64,000 bases of DNA from Mycobacterium sp. 852013-50091_SCH5140682 (GCF_001665685.1 NZ_LZTB01000018.1:62001-126000); one strand, 5' to 3'; counted from the first letter of the stretch, positions 8,981 through 18,122 are shown. Translations and numbers: made by a program. Notes: a model not told the origin generated them from the letters alone.

Positions 8981-10474
8981 ATGAGCAACGTCATCCAGCA
9001 CTGGCGCAACAACGAGACGTTCGCCGGTTCGTCGACGGCCACGTCGCCGGTGACCAACCCGGCTACCGGCGAGGTGACCGGTGAGTTGCGGCTGGCCAGC
9101 GTGGAGGACGCGCAGACGGTGATCGACGCTGCGGCTGCGGCGTTCCCGGAATGGCGGGACACCTCACTGGCCAAGCGCACCCAGGTGCTGTTCACGTTCC
9201 GCGAGCTGATCAACGCCCGCAAGGAAGAGTTGGCGGCCATCATCACCGCCGAGCACGGCAAGGTGCTCTCCGACGCCCTCGGTGAGGTTTCCCGCGGTAT
9301 CGAGGTCGTCGAATTCGCTTGCGGCATCCCGCATCTGCTCAAGGGTGGCTACACCGAGAACGCCTCGACCAAGGTCGACGTGCACTCGGTACTGCAGCCG
9401 CTGGGCCCCGTCGGCGTCATCTCGCCGTTCAACTTCCCCGCCATGGTGCCGATGTGGTTCTTCCCCATCGCCATCGCCGCGGGCAACACCGTGGTGATCA
9501 AGCCCTCGGAGAAGGACCCCTCGGCCGCGATCTGGATGGCCGAGCTGTGGAAGGAAGCCGGCCTGCCCGCCGGCGTGTTCAACGTCCTGCAGGGTGACAA
9601 GACCGCGGTCGATGAGCTGCTGACCAACCCCAAGATCAAGGCCATCTCGTTCGTCGGCTCGACCCCGATCGCGCAGTACGTCTACGCCACCGCCACCGCT
9701 GCGGGCAAGCGCGTGCAGGCCCTCGGCGGCGCCAAGAACCACGCCGTCATCCTGCCCGACGCCGATCTGGATCTGGCCGCCGACGCCATGGTCAACGCCG
9801 GTTTCGGTTCGGCAGGCGAGCGCTGCATGGCCATCTCCGCGGCTGTCGCGGTCGGCCCGATCGCCGACGACCTGGTCGCCAAGATCGCCGAGCGCACCGC
9901 CACCATCAAGACCGGTGACGGCACCAAGGATTCGGACATGGGCCCGCTGGTCACCAAGGCTCACCGCGACAAGGTGGCCTCCTACATCGACGCCGGCGAG
10001 GCCGCAGGCGCCAAGGTCGTGGTCGACGGTCGCACGGTGATCGCCAACGGCGGCGCCGACGGGTTCTGGCTGGGCCCGACCCTGCTGGACAATGTCACGC
10101 CCGAGATGAGCGTCTACACCGACGAGATCTTCGGACCGGTCCTGTCGGTCGTGCGTGTCGAAACCTACGACGAGGCACTCGAACTCATCAACAGCAACCC
10201 CTACGGCAACGGCACCGCGATCTTCACCAACGACGGTGGCGCGGCACGGCGCTTCCAGAACGAGGTCGAGGTCGGCATGGTCGGCATCAACGTGCCGATC
10301 CCGGTTCCCATGGCGTACTTCAGCTTCGGTGGCTGGAAGGCCTCGCTGTTCGGTGACAGCCACGCCCACGGCACCGAGGGTGTGCACTTCTTCACCCGCA
10401 CCAAGGCCATCACCACCCGCTGGCTCGACCCCAGCCACGGTGGCATCAACCTGGGCTTCCCGCAGAACGGGTAA
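8981..10474 (+). CDS. mmsA: CoA-acylating methylmalonate-semialdehyde dehydrogenase
   Basis: A 497-residue aldehyde dehydrogenase superfamily enzyme that converts methylmalonate semialdehyde or malonate semialdehyde, with CoA and NAD, to propionyl- or acetyl-CoA. The nucleophile is Cys282 in GSAGERCMA. The MmsA-type ISPFNFPAMVPMWFFPIA and VGSTPIAQYVY motifs are present. A strong AGGAGG site precedes the ATG. With the downstream omega-aminotransferase this gives a two-step route from beta-alanine-like amines through the semialdehyde to acyl-CoA, so the physiological substrate may be malonate semialdehyde. Confidence 0.93.
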   Translation: MSNVIQHWRNNETFAGSSTATSPVTNPATGEVTGELRLASVEDAQTVIDAAAAAFPEWRDTSLAKRTQVLFTFRELINARKEELAAIITAEHGKVLSDALGEVSRGIEVVEFACGIPHLLKGGYTENASTKVDVHSVLQPLGPVGVISPFNFPAMVPMWFFPIAIAAGNTVVIKPSEKDPSAAIWMAELWKEAGLPAGVFNVLQGDKTAVDELLTNPKIKAISFVGSTPIAQYVYATATAAGKRVQALGGAKNHAVILPDADLDLAADAMVNAGFGSAGERCMAISAAVAVGPIADDLVAKIAERTATIKTGDGTKDSDMGPLVTKAHRDKVASYIDAGEAAGAKVVVDGRTVIANGGADGFWLGPTLLDNVTPEMSVYTDEIFGPVLSVVRVETYDEALELINSNPYGNGTAIFTNDGGAARRFQNEVEVGMVGINVPIPVPMAYFSFGGWKASLFGDSHAHGTEGVHFFTRTKAITTRWLDPSHGGINLGFPQNG

Positions 10475-10488
10475 TCCTGGACTGTTGT

Positions 10489-10526
10489 GTGGCCCATCCG
10501 GACAAACCCCTCGCCGGATGGGCCAC
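10489..10526 (+). terminator. 13-bp perfect hairpin between mmsA and the aminotransferase
   Basis: Arms GTGGCCCATCCGG (10489-10501) and CCGGATGGGCCAC (10514-10526) flank a 12-nt loop. There is no U-tract, as is common for mycobacterial terminators. It begins 14 bp after the mmsA stop and ends 60 bp before the next start, so it could terminate part of the mmsA transcripts or protect the mmsA 3' end. Confidence 0.6.
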
Positions 10527-10586
10527 GCAACTCCAGAGAACGGCAATCGACCCCCGCTGCTGCGAGCACGAATGAGAGACTTGACC

Positions 10587-11972
10587 ATGACTTTGACCGA
10601 CGAGTCCACCCTGCTGCCCAACGGATTGACCGTGGAGGCGGCCCGCGCCGAGGCGGCGCGTACCTACGAACTCGACCGCGCCCACGTGTTCCATTCGTGG
10701 TCCGCGCAGGCCGAGATCTCCCCGATGACGATCACCGCATCGCAGGGATCGTATGTCTGGGACGGTGACGGTAACCGGCTGCTGGATTTCTCCTGCCAGC
10801 TGGTCAACACCAACATCGGTCATCAGCACCCGAAAGTCGTTGCGGCCATTGCTGAACAGGCCGCCAAGCTGTGCACCGTGGCTCCGCAGCATGCCAATGA
10901 CGCGCGCTCGGAGGCCGCTCGGCTGATCGCCGAGCGCACCCCGGGCGAGCTGAACAAGATCTTCTTCACCAACGGTGGCGCCGATGCCATCGAGCACGCG
11001 GTGCGCATGGCCCGCCTGCACACCGGCCGGTACAAGGTGCTCACCCGGTACCGCTCCTACCACGGTGGCACCGAGACCGCGATCAACATGACCGGTGACC
11101 CGCGCCGGTGGCCCAACGACCACGGCAACGCAGGCATCGTGCACTTCTTCGGGCCGTTCCTGTACCGCTCGCGCTTTCACGCCACCACCGAGGCCGAGGA
11201 ATCCGCGCGCGCGTTGGAGCACCTCGAGGAGACCATCCGCATGGAGGGTCCGTCGACCATCGCCGCCATCGTGCTGGAATCCATTCCGGGCACCGCGGGC
11301 ATCATGATCCCGCCGCCGGGATACATCGCAGGCGTGCGCGAGATCTGCGACCGCTACGGCATCATGTACATCGCCGACGAGGTGATGGCAGGCTTCGGGC
11401 GCAGCGGAAAGTGGTTCTCCGTCGACCACTTCGACGTGGTGCCGGATCTGCTGACCTTCGCCAAGGGCGTCAACTCAGGCTACGTCCCGCTCGGTGGTGT
11501 CGCGATCAGCCCGGCCATCGCCGAGACCTTCGCCCACCGCGCCTACCCGGGCGGGCTGACCTACTCGGGTCATCCGCTGGCCACCGCGGCCGCCGTCGCC
11601 ACCATCAATGCGATGGAGGACGAAGGCATGGTCGACAACGCGGCCCGCATCGGCGCCGAGGTGATCGCGCCCGGCCTGGCCGAGTTGGCCGCCAAGCATC
11701 GCAGCATCGGTGAGGTGCGCGGTGCCGGCGTGTTCTGGGCCGTCGAACTCGTCGCGGATCAGCAGACCCGCGAACCGCTGGCCCCGTACGGTGGCTCGAG
11801 CCCGGCGATGAACGCGGTCATCGCGGCGTGTAAGGCCGATGGCCTGCTGCCGTTCGCCAACTTCAACCGGATCCATGTCGTGCCGCCGTGCAACGTCACG
11901 GCCGACGAGGTGCGCGAGGGTCTGGCGATCCTGGACAAGGCGTTCGACGTCGCCGACGAGCACGCGCGCTGA
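10587..11972 (+). CDS. Class III omega-aminotransferase, taurine/beta-alanine--pyruvate type
   Basis: A 461-residue PLP enzyme. Lys293 in TFAKGVNSGYVPLGG is the Schiff-base lysine, and the D-E-V motif at 264-266 binds the pyridine nitrogen. The N-terminal WSAQAEISPMTITASQGSY region resembles taurine--pyruvate aminotransferases. It should transfer an amino group from a terminal amine to pyruvate. Placed after mmsA, its product may be malonate or methylmalonate semialdehyde, which favours beta-alanine or 3-aminoisobutyrate over taurine; this is inference. ATG 10587 has GAGAG 7 bp upstream; ATG 10572 is an alternative. Confidence 0.88.
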   Translation: MTLTDESTLLPNGLTVEAARAEAARTYELDRAHVFHSWSAQAEISPMTITASQGSYVWDGDGNRLLDFSCQLVNTNIGHQHPKVVAAIAEQAAKLCTVAPQHANDARSEAARLIAERTPGELNKIFFTNGGADAIEHAVRMARLHTGRYKVLTRYRSYHGGTETAINMTGDPRRWPNDHGNAGIVHFFGPFLYRSRFHATTEAEESARALEHLEETIRMEGPSTIAAIVLESIPGTAGIMIPPPGYIAGVREICDRYGIMYIADEVMAGFGRSGKWFSVDHFDVVPDLLTFAKGVNSGYVPLGGVAISPAIAETFAHRAYPGGLTYSGHPLATAAAVATINAMEDEGMVDNAARIGAEVIAPGLAELAAKHRSIGEVRGAGVFWAVELVADQQTREPLAPYGGSSPAMNAVIAACKADGLLPFANFNRIHVVPPCNVTADEVREGLAILDKAFDVADEHAR

Positions 11973-11981
11973 TTCTCCCCA

Positions 11982-12022
11982 CCGATGCCCGGCCGTGCGT
12001 GCGACGCGCGGCCGGGCATCGG
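11982..12022 (+). terminator. 14-bp perfect hairpin after the aminotransferase
   Basis: Arms CCGATGCCCGGCCG (11982-11995) and CGGCCGGGCATCGG (12009-12022) flank a 13-nt loop that begins 10 bp after the stop codon. It is very GC-rich and has no U-tract. It probably ends the mmsA-aminotransferase transcript. Confidence 0.7.
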
Positions 12023-12099
12023 CGTCTGTTCAACCCGTTCTGCGGCATGCGCGCGTCGTCATGCTGTGAATCGGTGACCGACTTGGCAGACTGAACCCC

Positions 12100-12873
12100 G
12101 TGCGTTCACATGCCCAGTGCTGGTTGACAGACATGGACGGAGTCCTCGTCCACGAGGACTCCGCGATTCCCGGAGCCGCCGAGTTCCTGCAGACATTGGT
12201 GGACAAGGAACGGCCGTTTCTGGTCCTGACCAACAATTCGATCTTCACGCCGCGGGATCTGGCAGCCCGGCTGCTGCGTTCCGGCCTGTCGGTGCCGGAA
12301 CCGGCGATCTGGACCTCGGCACTGGCGACGGCGGCGTTCCTCGACGGTCAGTTGCCCGGCGGGTCGGCCTACGTCATCGGCGAGGCCGGGCTCACCACCG
12401 CGCTGCACGAGGTCGGCTACACGCTGACCGACACCGCCCCGGACTTCGTCGTGTTGGGCGAAACCCGCACCTATTCGTTCGAGGCCATCACCAAGGCGAT
12501 CCGGCTGATCATCGGCGGCGCGCGGTTCATCGCCACCAACCCCGATGTCACCGGGCCGTCGGCGGAGGGGCCGCTGCCCGCGACCGGTTCGGTGGCGGCG
12601 ATGATCACCAAAGCCACCGGCCGCGAACCGTATTTCGTCGGCAAGCCCAACCCGATGATGTTCCGCAGCGCGCTCAACCGGATCGAGGCGCACTCGGAGA
12701 ACACCGTGATGGTGGGGGATCGGATGGACACCGATGTCGTGGCCGGTATCGAGGCCGGGCTCGACACCATCCTCGTGTTGACGGGATCCACTCAGGTCGA
12801 CGACATCCAGCGCTACCCGTTCCGTCCCAGCCGTGTCTTACCCTCGATCGCCCAGGCGATCGAGCTGATCTGA
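12100..12873 (+). CDS. HAD-IIA family phosphatase (NagD-like)
   Basis: A 257-residue HAD hydrolase. Motif I is D11-M-D13-G-V, motif II is the LTNNS segment, the motif III lysine is in GKPNP, and motif IV is VGDRMDTDV. The cap between motifs II and III is the type C2 cap of the NagD/4-nitrophenylphosphatase/2-phosphoglycolate-phosphatase group. It is a cytosolic phosphomonoesterase whose substrate cannot be read from the sequence. GTG start at 12100. It follows a strong terminator and leads into the E1 dehydrogenase gene 15 bp downstream. Confidence 0.9.
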   Translation: MRSHAQCWLTDMDGVLVHEDSAIPGAAEFLQTLVDKERPFLVLTNNSIFTPRDLAARLLRSGLSVPEPAIWTSALATAAFLDGQLPGGSAYVIGEAGLTTALHEVGYTLTDTAPDFVVLGETRTYSFEAITKAIRLIIGGARFIATNPDVTGPSAEGPLPATGSVAAMITKATGREPYFVGKPNPMMFRSALNRIEAHSENTVMVGDRMDTDVVAGIEAGLDTILVLTGSTQVDDIQRYPFRPSRVLPSIAQAIELI

Positions 12874-12888
12874 CCGTCAGGGGGTCAG

Positions 12889-15030
12889 GTGGCTGAGTCC
12901 ATCGACGAGTACTTCACCGCTACCGTCGCGGCGTGGGCCGACACCGGGCCCGGCGCAACCGAATCCGCCTTGCCGGTGCCGAATGTGTTGGCGCTCTTCG
13001 ATGCTCAGCTGACGAGTCGTCACCTCGACCTGGCCGCCCGCTGGTTGCGGTCGCAGGGCAAGGGGTTCTACACCATCGGTTCGTCGGGGCACGAAGGTAA
13101 CGCAGCGGTCGCGGCCGCACTTCGGCCCACGGATCCGGCCCTGCTGCACTACCGATCGGGCGGGTTCTACCTGGCCCGGGCCGCGCAGGTGGCCGGCTCG
13201 GATCCGGTGCGTGACGTGCTGTTGGGCCTGGTCGCGGCCACCGAGGAACCGATATCGGGTGGTCGGCACAAGGTGTTCGGCCGCCACGACCTGAACATCA
13301 TTCCGCAGACCTCGACCATCGCATCGCATCTGCCACGCGCGGTCGGGGTGGCCTTCTCGATCGCCCGTACCCGCAAGCTCGGGGTGGCGTGCCCGTGGCC
13401 GGACGATGCCGTGACGGTATGCAGTTTCGGCGACGCCTCGGCCAACCATTCGACCGCAGTCGGTGCGGTCAACGCCGCGCTGCACGCCTCCTATCAGGGG
13501 CTGCCGATGCCGCTGCTGTTCGTGTGCGAGGACAACGGGATCGGAATCAGCACGCCGACGCCGCGCGGGTGGATCGAACGCGCTTACGGTCACCGCGAAG
13601 GACTGCAGTACTTCGCGGCGGATGGCTGCGACCTGGCCGACGCGTACGCCGCCGCGAGCGCCGCCGCCGACTGGGTGCGCAGCCAACGGCGGCCGGCGTT
13701 CCTGCATCTCAAAACCGTTCGGTTGATGGGCCATGCCGGCTCAGACTACGAGCCCGGGTATCGACGGCCCGCCGAGATCAGCGCGGACTTCGACCTCGAC
13801 CCGGTGCTGGCCACCGCGAAACTGCTTGTGGCGCACGGTCTTCTGACGCCGGAGCAAGTGCTGCAGCGGTATGAGTCCAAGCGCGCCGAGGTGATTGAGC
13901 TGGCCCGGGTAGTCGCCGAATCACCTCAGCTCGACAGCGTCGACGCCGTGACCCGGCCGCTGGACGATGTTCTCGACGACGCCCGGTCGGTGTCGGTCAC
14001 GCCCCCGGCCGGCGAACCGAATCTCACTGTGGCCCTTGCCATCAACCGCGCCCTGCAGGACGTGTTGAAGGCCCATCCCGAGGTGATCGTGTTCGGCGAG
14101 GACGTCGCACGCAAGGGTGGGGTGTACGGCGTGACACGTGGCCTGCAGGCGGCGGCGGGGCGGGCCCGGGTATTCGACACCTTGCTGGACGAACAGACCA
14201 TTCTGGGGCTGGCGCTGGGGGCGGGAGTCTCCGGGCTGCTGCCGATCCCCGAAATCCAGTACCTGGCATACCTGCACAACGCCTCCGACCAGATCCGCGG
14301 TGAGGGCGCCACGCTGCAGTTCTTCTCCAACCGCCAGTATCGCAATCCGATGGTGGTGCGTATCGCCGGATACGGCTACCAAAAAGGGTTCGGCGGACAT
14401 TTCCACAACGACAACTCCATCGCCGCGATCCGCGACATCCCCGGAGTGGTGATCGCGTCGCCCGCCCGGCCCGACGACGCCGCGGCCATGCTGCACGCGT
14501 GCATCGGTATCGCGAAAAGCGCCGGGGCCGTGTGTGTTTACCTCGAACCCATCGCGCTGTATCACACCCGTGACCTGTACACCGACGGTGACGGGGAATG
14601 GCTGGCGGACTATCCGGCGCAGCCGGTCGAGCTTGGCCGGGCCCGCATCTACGGGGACGGAACGGATTTGACGATGCTTACCTTCGGTAACGGCCTGTGG
14701 ATGAGCCTGCGCGTGGCCCGCCGACTGGCAGAGCTCGGCATCGACGCGCGGGTGGTGGATCTGCGCTGGCTGGCGCCGTTGCCGCTCGACGACATGATGC
14801 GCGAGGCCGAGGCGACGGGCCGTGTGCTCATCGTCGACGAGACCCGGCGGACCGGCGGCGTCGGTGAAGGTGTGCTGGCCGAGCTGCTTGCGCACGGGTA
14901 CTCCGGGAAAGTGGCGAGGGTGGCCAGCAGTGACAGCTTCATCCCACTGGGTGACGCGGCCCTGCAGGTACTGCTCTCCGAGGACACCATCGAGGCGGCA
15001 GCGGTGAAGCTGGTGGGCACCGGCGCTTGA
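12889..15030 (+). CDS. Fused alpha-beta E1 of a thiamine-diphosphate 2-oxoacid dehydrogenase
   Basis: A 713-residue fusion. The E1-alpha part (about 1-350) has the ThDP/Mg stretch SFGDASANHSTAVGAVNAAL and EDNGIGIST. The E1-beta part (about 375-713) has the transketolase-type pyrimidine domain (GEDVARKGGVYGVTRGLQ) and a C-terminal domain. It resembles branched-chain 2-oxoacid dehydrogenase E1 and should decarboxylate a 2-oxoacid and acylate a lipoyl-E2. No E2 or E3 gene is adjacent, so it must borrow them or act otherwise. GTG start 12889. A CoA transferase and a thioesterase follow in the same direction, suggesting acyl-CoA metabolism. Confidence 0.88.
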   Translation: MAESIDEYFTATVAAWADTGPGATESALPVPNVLALFDAQLTSRHLDLAARWLRSQGKGFYTIGSSGHEGNAAVAAALRPTDPALLHYRSGGFYLARAAQVAGSDPVRDVLLGLVAATEEPISGGRHKVFGRHDLNIIPQTSTIASHLPRAVGVAFSIARTRKLGVACPWPDDAVTVCSFGDASANHSTAVGAVNAALHASYQGLPMPLLFVCEDNGIGISTPTPRGWIERAYGHREGLQYFAADGCDLADAYAAASAAADWVRSQRRPAFLHLKTVRLMGHAGSDYEPGYRRPAEISADFDLDPVLATAKLLVAHGLLTPEQVLQRYESKRAEVIELARVVAESPQLDSVDAVTRPLDDVLDDARSVSVTPPAGEPNLTVALAINRALQDVLKAHPEVIVFGEDVARKGGVYGVTRGLQAAAGRARVFDTLLDEQTILGLALGAGVSGLLPIPEIQYLAYLHNASDQIRGEGATLQFFSNRQYRNPMVVRIAGYGYQKGFGGHFHNDNSIAAIRDIPGVVIASPARPDDAAAMLHACIGIAKSAGAVCVYLEPIALYHTRDLYTDGDGEWLADYPAQPVELGRARIYGDGTDLTMLTFGNGLWMSLRVARRLAELGIDARVVDLRWLAPLPLDDMMREAEATGRVLIVDETRRTGGVGEGVLAELLAHGYSGKVARVASSDSFIPLGDAALQVLLSEDTIEAAAVKLVGTGA

Positions 15031-15042
15031 TAGCTTGACCGC

Positions 15043-16260
15043 ATGGTCGAACCTGCAACGTCACGGCCGTTGGCCGGTGTCCGGGTCATCGAGATCTCCA
15101 GCTTCGTCGCGGTGCCGTTGGCGGGGATGACACTCGGCCAGCTGGGCGCCGAGGTGGTCCGGGTCGACCCGATCGGCGGCGCGGCCGACTACCACCGCTG
15201 GCCGGTCACCGAGGACGGCGAGAGCATCTACTGGGCCGGGCTCAACAAGGGCAAGCGGTCGGTGGCCGCCGATATACGCTCTATCGACGGCCGGCGGCTG
15301 GTGCAGCGGCTGATCATCGAGGACGGTGTGTTGATCACCAATGTGACGGGCCGGCAATGGCATTCGTACGATGAGCTGGTGGCGGCCCGGCCCGACCTGA
15401 TCCACGTCGAGGTGTCAGGACGGGCCGACGGCGGCACCGGGGTCGACTACACCGTCAACGCCGGGGTCGGGTTTCCGCTGGTGACCGGACCGGCCCAGCT
15501 CGCTGCCCCGGTCAACCACGTCCTGCCCGCCTGGGACATCAGCTGCGGGCTCTACGTGGCGCTGGCGGTCAGTGCCGCGCTGCGTCGTCGCGATGCCACC
15601 GGTGAGGGCGCCCGGATCAGTATCCCGTTGGAGAATGTCGCGCTGGCGACGGCGGGCAACCTGGGATTTCTCACCGAGGTGATGATCAACGGGACCGAAC
15701 GCGAGCGGCTCGGCAACACCCTCTTCGGCACCTACGGGCAGAACTTCACCAGCAGCGACGGGGCGGCATTCATGCTCGTCGCACTCACCGGTCGGCACTT
15801 CCAGGGCCTCACCGAGGTTACCGGCACCACGAAAGCCGTTGCGGCACTGGCTGAAGCGCTGGGCGCCGACTTCGCCGACGAAGGTCAGCGCTACATTCAC
15901 CGCGACGCCCTCACGGGCCTGTTCACGCTGTGGTTCAGCCAGCACACCGCCGAGGAGATCGCGGCAGCACTGTCGACGACCTCGGTGCTGTGGGAGCGCT
16001 ACTGCAGCTTCACCGAGGTCGCCACCGATCCCCGCGTGACGGCCAACCCGCTGTTCACGCCGCTCGACCAACCGCGCATCGGGCGGTACCTGGCGCCGGG
16101 CCTGCCGATGGCGATCGACGGGACCTACCCGCCCGCGGTGCCCGCGCCCGCCGTCGGCGACGACACTGCCGCAGTGTTGTCCGAACACCTCGGTCTCGCC
16201 GCCGACGAAATCGCCGCACTGTCCGAATCGGGAACTATCGCAACAGGTTTGATCAAGTGA
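15043..16260 (+). CDS. Class III (CaiB/BaiF) CoA transferase, similar to mesaconyl-CoA C1-C4 CoA transferase
   Basis: A 405-residue family III CoA transferase. Asp165 in VLPAWDISCGL is at the position of the catalytic aspartate that forms the acyl-anhydride intermediate. Segments such as FVAVPLAGMTLGQLGAEVVR, DPIGGAADYHRWPVT, YWAGLNKGKRS and NHVLPAWDI closely resemble, from memory, Chloroflexus Mct (2-methylfumaryl-CoA isomerase), which moves CoA between the two carboxyls of mesaconate. Whether that reaction occurs here is not shown. It is 12 bp after the E1 gene and overlaps the thioesterase by 4 bp. Confidence 0.8.
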   Translation: MVEPATSRPLAGVRVIEISSFVAVPLAGMTLGQLGAEVVRVDPIGGAADYHRWPVTEDGESIYWAGLNKGKRSVAADIRSIDGRRLVQRLIIEDGVLITNVTGRQWHSYDELVAARPDLIHVEVSGRADGGTGVDYTVNAGVGFPLVTGPAQLAAPVNHVLPAWDISCGLYVALAVSAALRRRDATGEGARISIPLENVALATAGNLGFLTEVMINGTERERLGNTLFGTYGQNFTSSDGAAFMLVALTGRHFQGLTEVTGTTKAVAALAEALGADFADEGQRYIHRDALTGLFTLWFSQHTAEEIAAALSTTSVLWERYCSFTEVATDPRVTANPLFTPLDQPRIGRYLAPGLPMAIDGTYPPAVPAPAVGDDTAAVLSEHLGLAADEIAALSESGTIATGLIK

Positions 16261-17057
16261 GTACGCTGCTGAAGTTACTCGACGTGCGCGCCGACGGCGA
16301 CGGATACGTCGGCGAGAGCATCGGGCCGGATGGCAAACGGGCGTACGGCGGCCAACTGGCCGCGCAGAGTCTGGCAGCGGCCTGCGGTACCGTCGAGGCC
16401 GACCGTTCGCCGACCAACGTGCACGTGCAGTTCCTGCGGGCAGGCGATGCAGGAGAACCCGTGCACTATCGGGTGCAGCGGATTTACGACGGCCGGACCG
16501 CGGCTGCCCGTCGCGTCGAGTCCTATCAGAACGACCGGCTCCTGACGGCAGCGACGGTGTCTTTCGCAACCAAGCTGGCGGGGCCGGAACACGGTCACAC
16601 CTCACTGCCGGGTGACCCCGAAGCGCTCGAACACACCGGAGCGCCCGGGCCCGCTCCGTCACTGCCGTTGGGGGAGTTCGACATCCGTTTCGACGACGCC
16701 GGTACTGCCGACGCGTTCGTGCGCCGGTTCTGGTGGCGCGTCACCACCGAGCTTCCCGACGAGCCGTTGGTGCACACCTTGATCGCGGTGTACATCACCG
16801 ACCTCTACGGCATCGACCCGGTGCTGGCCGTACACGGACACAGCATGCGGTCGCGCGCATTGCGCAGCGGCACCACGGATTCCTCGATCTGGTTTCATCG
16901 TCCGGTGCGCGCCGATCGGTGGAATCTGCTCGAGGCGCGCTCACCGGCGGCTGCACGTGGACGCGGCGTCGCCTCCGCAAGCCTCATCGGGTCTGACGGC
17001 TGGGTCGCCGCAACGCTCGTGCAGGAGGGGCTGGTCGCCGACCGCCCCGCGCAGTGA
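16257..17057 (+). CDS. Acyl-CoA thioesterase II (TesB-like, double hotdog)
   Basis: A 266-residue protein starting V-S-T-L-L-K-L-L-D-V. The stretch RAYGGQLAAQSLAAAC and the C-terminal ...HGHSMRSRAL.. and SSIWFHRP match TesB-type thioesterases with two hotdog folds. It hydrolyses acyl-CoA to free acid and CoA. The GTG start overlaps the upstream CoA-transferase stop (GTGA), so the two are translationally coupled. A much longer in-frame ORF reading back into the CoA transferase is not real. Confidence 0.9.
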   Translation: MSTLLKLLDVRADGDGYVGESIGPDGKRAYGGQLAAQSLAAACGTVEADRSPTNVHVQFLRAGDAGEPVHYRVQRIYDGRTAAARRVESYQNDRLLTAATVSFATKLAGPEHGHTSLPGDPEALEHTGAPGPAPSLPLGEFDIRFDDAGTADAFVRRFWWRVTTELPDEPLVHTLIAVYITDLYGIDPVLAVHGHSMRSRALRSGTTDSSIWFHRPVRADRWNLLEARSPAAARGRGVASASLIGSDGWVAATLVQEGLVADRPAQ

Positions 17058-17069
17058 TCAGATCGCGGA

Positions 17070-17423
17070 TCAGCCGACGATGAGGTTCAGTAAACCCAGG
17101 TCACAGTCCTCGAGATCGTCGATGGCGATATCGGGCTCGATGTCTGGAAGGAACACACCTCTTCGGGCCGTCTCGGTGATGCCGACCGGCCGCTGAGGAT
17201 TCTTGCCTGCGTAGTCGTCGACATACTCGGCAACGCCGAGCGCCTCAGCCACCCGCCGGGCATAGGCGGGGCCTCCGCCGCTCCACACGACGATCTTGGT
17301 GTTCTTGAACTGCGACAGCGTGATCAACAGCGTCCTGATGTGGTCAGCGGGCGCAATGGTCCGCTGGTCGGTGCTCTTGAGAAGCGTTCCATCGCAATCG
17401 AAGGCGATGACGATTTCTTTCAC
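17070..17423 (-). CDS. Minimal HAD-like protein (117 aa, no cap)
   Basis: A very small HAD-superfamily protein. Motif I is FDCDGTLL with D9 and D11, motif II is VVWSGGG (Ser48), and motif IV is DIAIDDLED (D102, D103). Motif III lysine is probably Lys74 in YAGKNPQ. It lacks any cap domain and is shorter than most HAD phosphatases, so it is close to the smallest functional HAD core. Such mini-HADs occur in phages and bacteria; the substrate is unknown. It is convergent with the thioesterase gene 12 bp away. Confidence 0.75.
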   Translation of the reverse strand: MKEIVIAFDCDGTLLKSTDQRTIAPADHIRTLLITLSQFKNTKIVVWSGGGPAYARRVAEALGVAEYVDDYAGKNPQRPVGITETARRGVFLPDIEPDIAIDDLEDCDLGLLNLIVG

Positions 17424-17521
17424 GGTGCGATCTTGCCGGTTGTCGGCTCGGAGCAGCTACGGGGCACACCGGCGCGCCGGTCAGCCCATCGGAATACCTG
17501 AAGCAACTATTACAGTGAGGC

Positions 17522-18112
17522 ATGGCTCGATCGATCGACCATGCGAAGCGGGAGGAACTGCTCGCCTCCGCCGGCGCTGTGCTCGCTCGCACCGGGCTGA
17601 CCGAGACGTCGCTCCGGTCGCTGGCCGCTGAGATGGGCACCAGCGCACGCATGCTCGTGTACTACTTCGGCAGCAAAGAGCAACTGACCCTCGAAGTGCT
17701 CAACCGCCAGCAGCGGGCCGCGATACCCCAAACCGACGAACTCGATCTGCCCGTGTCGGTGGCGGCACACCGGGAGTGGTGCATGCAGGACTGGCACGCC
17801 TGCACACGTGGCGACCGCAGCGACACCCTGCGGGTCGTCCTGCAGGTGTTCGGTGCCGCATGCGGGCGGGACAGTCCCTACCGCGAGTACACCTGGGAGA
17901 CACTGTCACTGCTCACCAGGAACTCTCAGGCACGGCTGGAGGCGCTCGGCATGCCCACCCACGTTGCCGAAACCCGGTCACGCATCGCGTTGGCGGCTTT
18001 TCAAGGCTTGATCATCGAGTACTTCACGGCTGAGGACACCGCACACGTGGACGACACGTTTGTGCGCTTCGTCGATGAGTTCCTGTTGGCGCCCTTCGCA
18101 TCTACCGAATAG
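17522..18112 (+). CDS. TetR/AcrR family regulator
   Basis: A 196-residue repressor. The N-terminal helix-turn-helix is in residues about 26-47 (LRSLAAEMGTSARMLVYYFG followed by SKEQL), the classical TetR form. The C-terminal domain is ligand-binding with Trp-rich WCMQDWHAC. Its target is unclear: it is divergent from the mini-HAD gene and 10 bp before a hypothetical gene on the same strand, so autoregulation of that pair is the simplest idea. AT-rich CTATTACAG lies just upstream. Confidence 0.88.
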   Translation: MARSIDHAKREELLASAGAVLARTGLTETSLRSLAAEMGTSARMLVYYFGSKEQLTLEVLNRQQRAAIPQTDELDLPVSVAAHREWCMQDWHACTRGDRSDTLRVVLQVFGAACGRDSPYREYTWETLSLLTRNSQARLEALGMPTHVAETRSRIALAAFQGLIIEYFTAEDTAHVDDTFVRFVDEFLLAPFASTE

Positions 18113-18122
18113 GACCCGCGGC

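Noticed and set aside
9164..10621. 485-codon open frame opposite mmsA
   Set aside because: Low-complexity, His/Gly/Val/Asp-rich translation without domain; mmsA is clearly the real gene.
10155..11972. 605-residue reading of the aminotransferase
   Set aside because: The first 144 residues lie inside mmsA in another frame and have no family similarity; the aminotransferase starts near 10587.
10587..11972. Firm naming as taurine--pyruvate aminotransferase
   Set aside because: The sequence resembles that group, but the neighbour mmsA and lack of sulfoacetaldehyde genes point to a beta-amino acid; the substrate is left open.
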